This document shows positions 14,289-15,912 of a DNA stretch of 15,912 nucleotides, in pieces. Origin of the DNA: Lawsonibacter sp. (lineage in GTDB: Bacteria > Bacillota > Clostridia > Oscillospirales > Oscillospiraceae); assembly GCA_022798155.1 (NCBI GenBank), contig JAAWLY010000030.1:1-15912 (forward strand), given 5' to 3'. The notes under the pieces were generated by a model. It was given only the letters and a program-made list of their open reading frames with translations. It did no database searches and had not been told where the DNA came from. Each line of letters opens with the position of its first letter. Within the stretch, counting starts at the first letter, position 1. The position numbers and the translations under genes are program-made.

Positions 14289-15006
14289 CCCCGTTTTCCT
14301 CCCTCCTGTCCGGGCGCTCCAGACGGCTCACCGGCCCGGCAATGGGCCGAAACTCCGGCTCAGGGTCCATGGTCTGCTTGGTGCCCACGCAGCGGTTGAT
14401 GGGAGTGCCCAGCAGATGGAACTTCTCCTCGTAGTCGGTCATAACCCCGCTGATCCCCTCCCCGTGGAGATTTCGGGTCACCTGGGACAGGGCGTAGCCC
14501 GCTTTTGGGAACTGGAACAGGGACCACTCAAACAGGTCGTGGTTGTCGCTCTTGAAGTGGATCTGTCCCCCCTCTCTCAGAATCCCCCGGTAGAGGATTA
14601 GAAACTGCTCATGGGTCAGCCGCCGCCGGGCGTGCTTCATCCCCGGCCAGGGGTCGCAGAAGTTGATGTAGAGCAGGTCCACCTCGTCCGGGGCGAAATA
14701 GTCTCGCAGAAGGGCGGCGTCCCCGTCGATGAAGAAAATGTTGGTCAGCCCCTTGGCCTGACAGCGCTCCATGGCAACGATCATAGCGTCGGCCACTCGC
14801 TCCAGGGCGATGTAAAGCACATCCGGGTTCTGCTCCGCTGTTTCGGCGGAAAAGCGGCCCTTGCCGCAGCCGATCTCCAGCCGCAGCTCCCGGGCGGCGG
14901 GGAACAGCTCCCGCCAGCGCCCGCGCATGGAGGCAGGATCGGAAATCAACATTGCCGCGCACCGCTCCATCCGGGCCGGCAGGTTGGGCTTTTTTCGCAT
15001 TCTCAT
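14281..15006 (-). CDS. trmB: tRNA (guanine-N7-)-methyltransferase TrmB
   Basis: A 241-residue SAM-dependent enzyme that methylates G46 in the variable loop of many tRNAs. The Rossmann SAM motif LEIGCGKGRF lies at residues 43-52, VLYIALERVADAMIVAM and IDGDA follow, and the TrmB signature INFCDPWPGMKHARRRLTHEQFL is clear (commonly PWPKKRHxKRRL, here with GM after PWP). The C-terminal half has FKSDNHDLFEWS and TDYEEKF, both typical. The frame extends to 15051, but ATG 15006 has AGGGAG 8 bases upstream and gives the usual basic N-terminus MRMRKK. It overlaps the CoA-transferase gene by 8 bases and is divergent from the tRNA-Pro genes. Confidence 0.95.
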   Translation of the reverse strand: MRMRKKPNLPARMERCAAMLISDPASMRGRWRELFPAARELRLEIGCGKGRFSAETAEQNPDVLYIALERVADAMIVAMERCQAKGLTNIFFIDGDAALLRDYFAPDEVDLLYINFCDPWPGMKHARRRLTHEQFLILYRGILREGGQIHFKSDNHDLFEWSLFQFPKAGYALSQVTRNLHGEGISGVMTDYEEKFHLLGTPINRCVGTKQTMDPEPEFRPIAGPVSRLERPDRREENGDE

Positions 15007-15041
15007 GGTGCTATCTCCCTTTTGGCTGGTTTGCAAAAATA

Positions 15042-15071
15042 ATCTTACCATATTTCAGGGAATACTTGCAA
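15042..15071 (-). promoter_or_regulatory. Possible trmB promoter
   Basis: Read on the minus strand, TTGCAA (15071-15066) and TAAGAT (15047-15042) lie 18 bases apart, in an AT-rich region 36 bases before the trmB start. The same self-complementary TTGCAA could serve as the -35 box of the divergent tRNA promoter. An alternative TATAAT further upstream on the minus strand lacks a clear -35 box. Confidence 0.4.
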
Positions 15072-15094
15072 TCGTTTTTAAAATATATTATACT
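15066..15094 (+). promoter_or_regulatory. Probable promoter of the tRNA-Pro region
   Basis: TTGCAA (15066-15071) and TATACT (15089-15094) are 17 bases apart inside a strongly AT-rich stretch, 74 bases before the first tRNA-like sequence. No other good promoter lies before the tRNAs. Confidence 0.5.
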
Positions 15095-15167
15095 ATAAAA
15101 GGTCGATGTTGTTGGGTTGGGTTTCAGATGCTGCCGAGCGCTGATTGCGCACCGGCGGGAAAGACAA

Positions 15168-15240
15168 CGGGGTGTAGCGCAGTTGGTAGCGCGCCTGCTT
15201 TGGGAGCAGGAGACCCGGGGTTCGGACCGCAGTTCCCGGA
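15168..15240 (+). pseudogene. Degenerate tRNA-Pro (TGG)
   Basis: The first 43 bases form a normal tRNA-Pro 5' half: acceptor strand CGGGGTG, D arm with GCGC pairs, and an anticodon arm CCTGC/GCAGG with anticodon TGG at 15201-15203. The 3' half fails. The T stem (15216-15220 with 15228-15232) pairs at only 3 of 5 positions, the T loop TTCGGAC has G instead of the conserved A at position 58, the acceptor 3' strand (15233-15239) matches poorly, and no CCA follows. Compared with the intact copy at 15351 the anticodon stem shows a compensated C-G to T-A difference, so it was once an independent functional gene. It is probably not functional now. Confidence 0.65.
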
Positions 15241-15350
15241 ATGTCCGAAAGCCCTTGGGGCACATGGCCCCGCGCGGTTTTCCTCCTCGCCGGTAACTGG
15301 TCAAAAACCGGCGGTGACCACATGTTTGACCACAGTTAAATATTCCATAT

Positions 15351-15426
15351 CCGGGTGTAGCGCAGTTGGTAGCGCGCTTGCTTTGGGAGCAAGATGCCGG
15401 GAGTTCGAGTCTCCCCACTCGGACCA
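15351..15426 (+). tRNA. tRNA-Pro (anticodon TGG), CCA encoded
   Basis: A complete 76-base cloverleaf. The acceptor CCGGGTG (15351-15357) pairs with CACTCGG (15416-15422), one G-T pair. The D arm has AGTTGGTA, the anticodon stem is CTTGC/GCAAG (15377-15381, 15389-15393) with loop TTTGGGA and anticodon TGG at 15384-15386. The T stem is GGGAG/CTCCC around TTCGAGT. Discriminator A15423 and encoded CCA at 15424-15426 follow. It reads CCA codons and probably the other proline codons through a modified wobble base. Confidence 0.96.
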
Positions 15427-15480
15427 AAAAAGTTGCGATGTTCGGTTAATTTAACCGGATTTCGCAACTTTTTCTTTTCT
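15427..15480 (+). terminator. Rho-independent terminator of the tRNA-Pro transcript
   Basis: The outer stem AAAAAGTTGCGA (15427-15438) pairs perfectly with TCGCAACTTTTT (15462-15473), with an inner stem CGGTTA (15443-15448) / TAACCG (15452-15457). A T-rich tail TTTTTCTTTTCTTA follows. It starts directly after the tRNA CCA. Confidence 0.88.
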
Positions 15481-15486
15481 TATGGT

Positions 15487-15616
15487 GGCCTATTGCCCCA
15501 TACCAGAACAAATACCAGAATGAGGATTGGACCGGCTGTGACAGGACAAGCACAAACAATAGGCCCTGTCATCTATTGAAACTGCTTTCTGGGTTCTGGT
15601 ACCATAACCAGAACCC
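15487..15616. repeat. Cluster of interlaced short inverted and direct repeats
   Basis: ACCAGAA occurs three times on the plus strand (in ATACCAGAAC near 15500, ATACCAGAAT near 15513, and AACCAGAACC near 15606) and once inverted. GGGTTCTGGT (15591-15600) and ACCAGAACCC (15607-15616) form a perfect 10-base hairpin. GGCCTATTG (15487-15495) pairs with CAATAGGCC (15557-15565), and TGACAGG (15539-15545) with CCTGTCA (15565-15571). The cluster begins just past the tRNA terminator. Its role is unknown; a mobile-element end or recombinase arm sites are possible. Confidence 0.45.
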
Positions 15617-15787
15617 CACGAAAAACACAGTGAATAGGTTATATCGTCGTCCTGGTGGAGTACCATAAGCCGCTGTTCATACCGGGCGGGGTAGGTAGTC
15701 GTGACGACGGACTGAGATTCCCAAACAGGGAGGCCGTAACGGCTCCAGGGAAAATTGAATAAGGCTGTATTAGGCGCTGTTTGAAAC
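15617..15787. other. Segment without a confident gene
   Basis: A minus-strand frame of 130 codons (15490-15882) is open but has no recognisable domain. A short plus frame at 15655-15762 from a GTG reads VEYHKPLFIPGGVG and RFPNREAVTAPGKIE but lacks a ribosome site. Small hairpins are present (GCCG-TAA-CGGC near 15733, CGTCGT/ACGACG). I have a faint, unverified impression that sequence of this kind recurs in several gut Firmicutes, which would make it a dispersed repeat. Confidence 0.3.
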
Positions 15788-15912
15788 ATGGAAATGTGCC
15801 CAACGGCGAGGAATTTTTCGCCAGACGAAGCCAATTTGACGCAGGAATACTGGATGTATTTCAAGGAAAATTGGCAAAGCATGGCGGAAAAAGAGCCGAC
15901 GTTTGGGCATGT
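15788..15912 (+). CDS. Possible start of an unknown protein, cut by the window end
   Basis: From ATG 15788 (or ATG 15794 in the same frame) 41 codons are open to the end of the window, reading MEMCPTARNFSPDEAN, then LTQEYWMYFKENWQSMAEK, which has the look of an acidic, helical, soluble protein. No ribosome site precedes either ATG, and another plus frame here is also open (EEFFARRSQFDAGILDVF...). I do not recognise a family. It may instead be part of a non-coding dispersed repeat. Confidence 0.25.
   Translation, partial: MEMCPTARNFSPDEANLTQEYWMYFKENWQSMAEKEPTFGH

Noticed and set aside
15490..15882. 130-codon minus-strand frame near the window end
   Set aside because: No ribosome site, no domain, covers clear hairpins and competes with open plus frames; more likely a non-coding repeat.
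1..15912. CRISPR array, insertion sequence transposase or prophage genes
   Set aside because: No regularly spaced repeats and no transposase, integrase or phage protein could be found in any frame of this window.

Overview
The window looks like chromosomal DNA of a GC-rich, low-oxygen Firmicute, most likely of the class Clostridia (Oscillospiraceae-like). This is inferred from strong AGGAGG-type ribosome sites, sigma-A promoters of the TTGACT-17-TATAAT type, the HisZ plus short-form HisG pair, a fused HisIE, a PHP-type histidinol phosphatase, a CoA-transferase of the butyrate/4-hydroxybutyrate family, an L-lactate dehydrogenase and a tRNA with encoded CCA. The genus cannot be fixed from this sequence alone.

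Layout. (1) 1-1570: the 3' end of a MATE-family exporter followed by an AraC-family regulator. (2) 1571-2167: about 600 bases without a convincing gene, ending in a promoter and a leader hairpin for the next operon. (3) 2168-10682: one plus-strand histidine operon, hisZ-hisG-hisD-hisC-hisB-hisH-hisA-hisF-hisIE-hisJ. It holds every step from PRPP and ATP to histidine. Most junctions are overlaps or gaps under 20 bases (ATGA, TGATG, GTGA), so translation is probably coupled. The one clear break is a 102-base gap between hisF and hisIE that holds three consecutive hairpins. (4) 10726-11827, minus: a secreted SH3b-SH3b-NlpC/P60 wall hydrolase with a near-consensus promoter and a long structured leader. 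(5) 11973-12920, plus: L-lactate dehydrogenase. (6) 12975-15006, minus: trmB overlapping a CoA-transferase gene. (7) 15066-15480, plus: a degenerate tRNA-Pro, an intact tRNA-Pro(TGG) and a terminator. (8) 15481-15912: a repeat-rich tail of uncertain nature.

How the genes work together. HisZ and HisG form the regulated first enzyme. HisIE, HisA, HisH and HisF make imidazole glycerol phosphate, and HisB, HisC, HisJ and HisD finish the pathway. ldh and the CoA-transferase fit fermentative metabolism but lie on opposite strands and are not in one operon.

Most of the window is ordinary core metabolism, and I see no clear new multi-gene system. The points most worth checking are an in-frame extension of about 60 residues on HisD, a CoA-transferase with Gly where family members carry the catalytic Glu, the hairpin cluster inside the his operon, the structured NlpC leader, and the damaged tRNA-Pro next to a repeat-rich segment.
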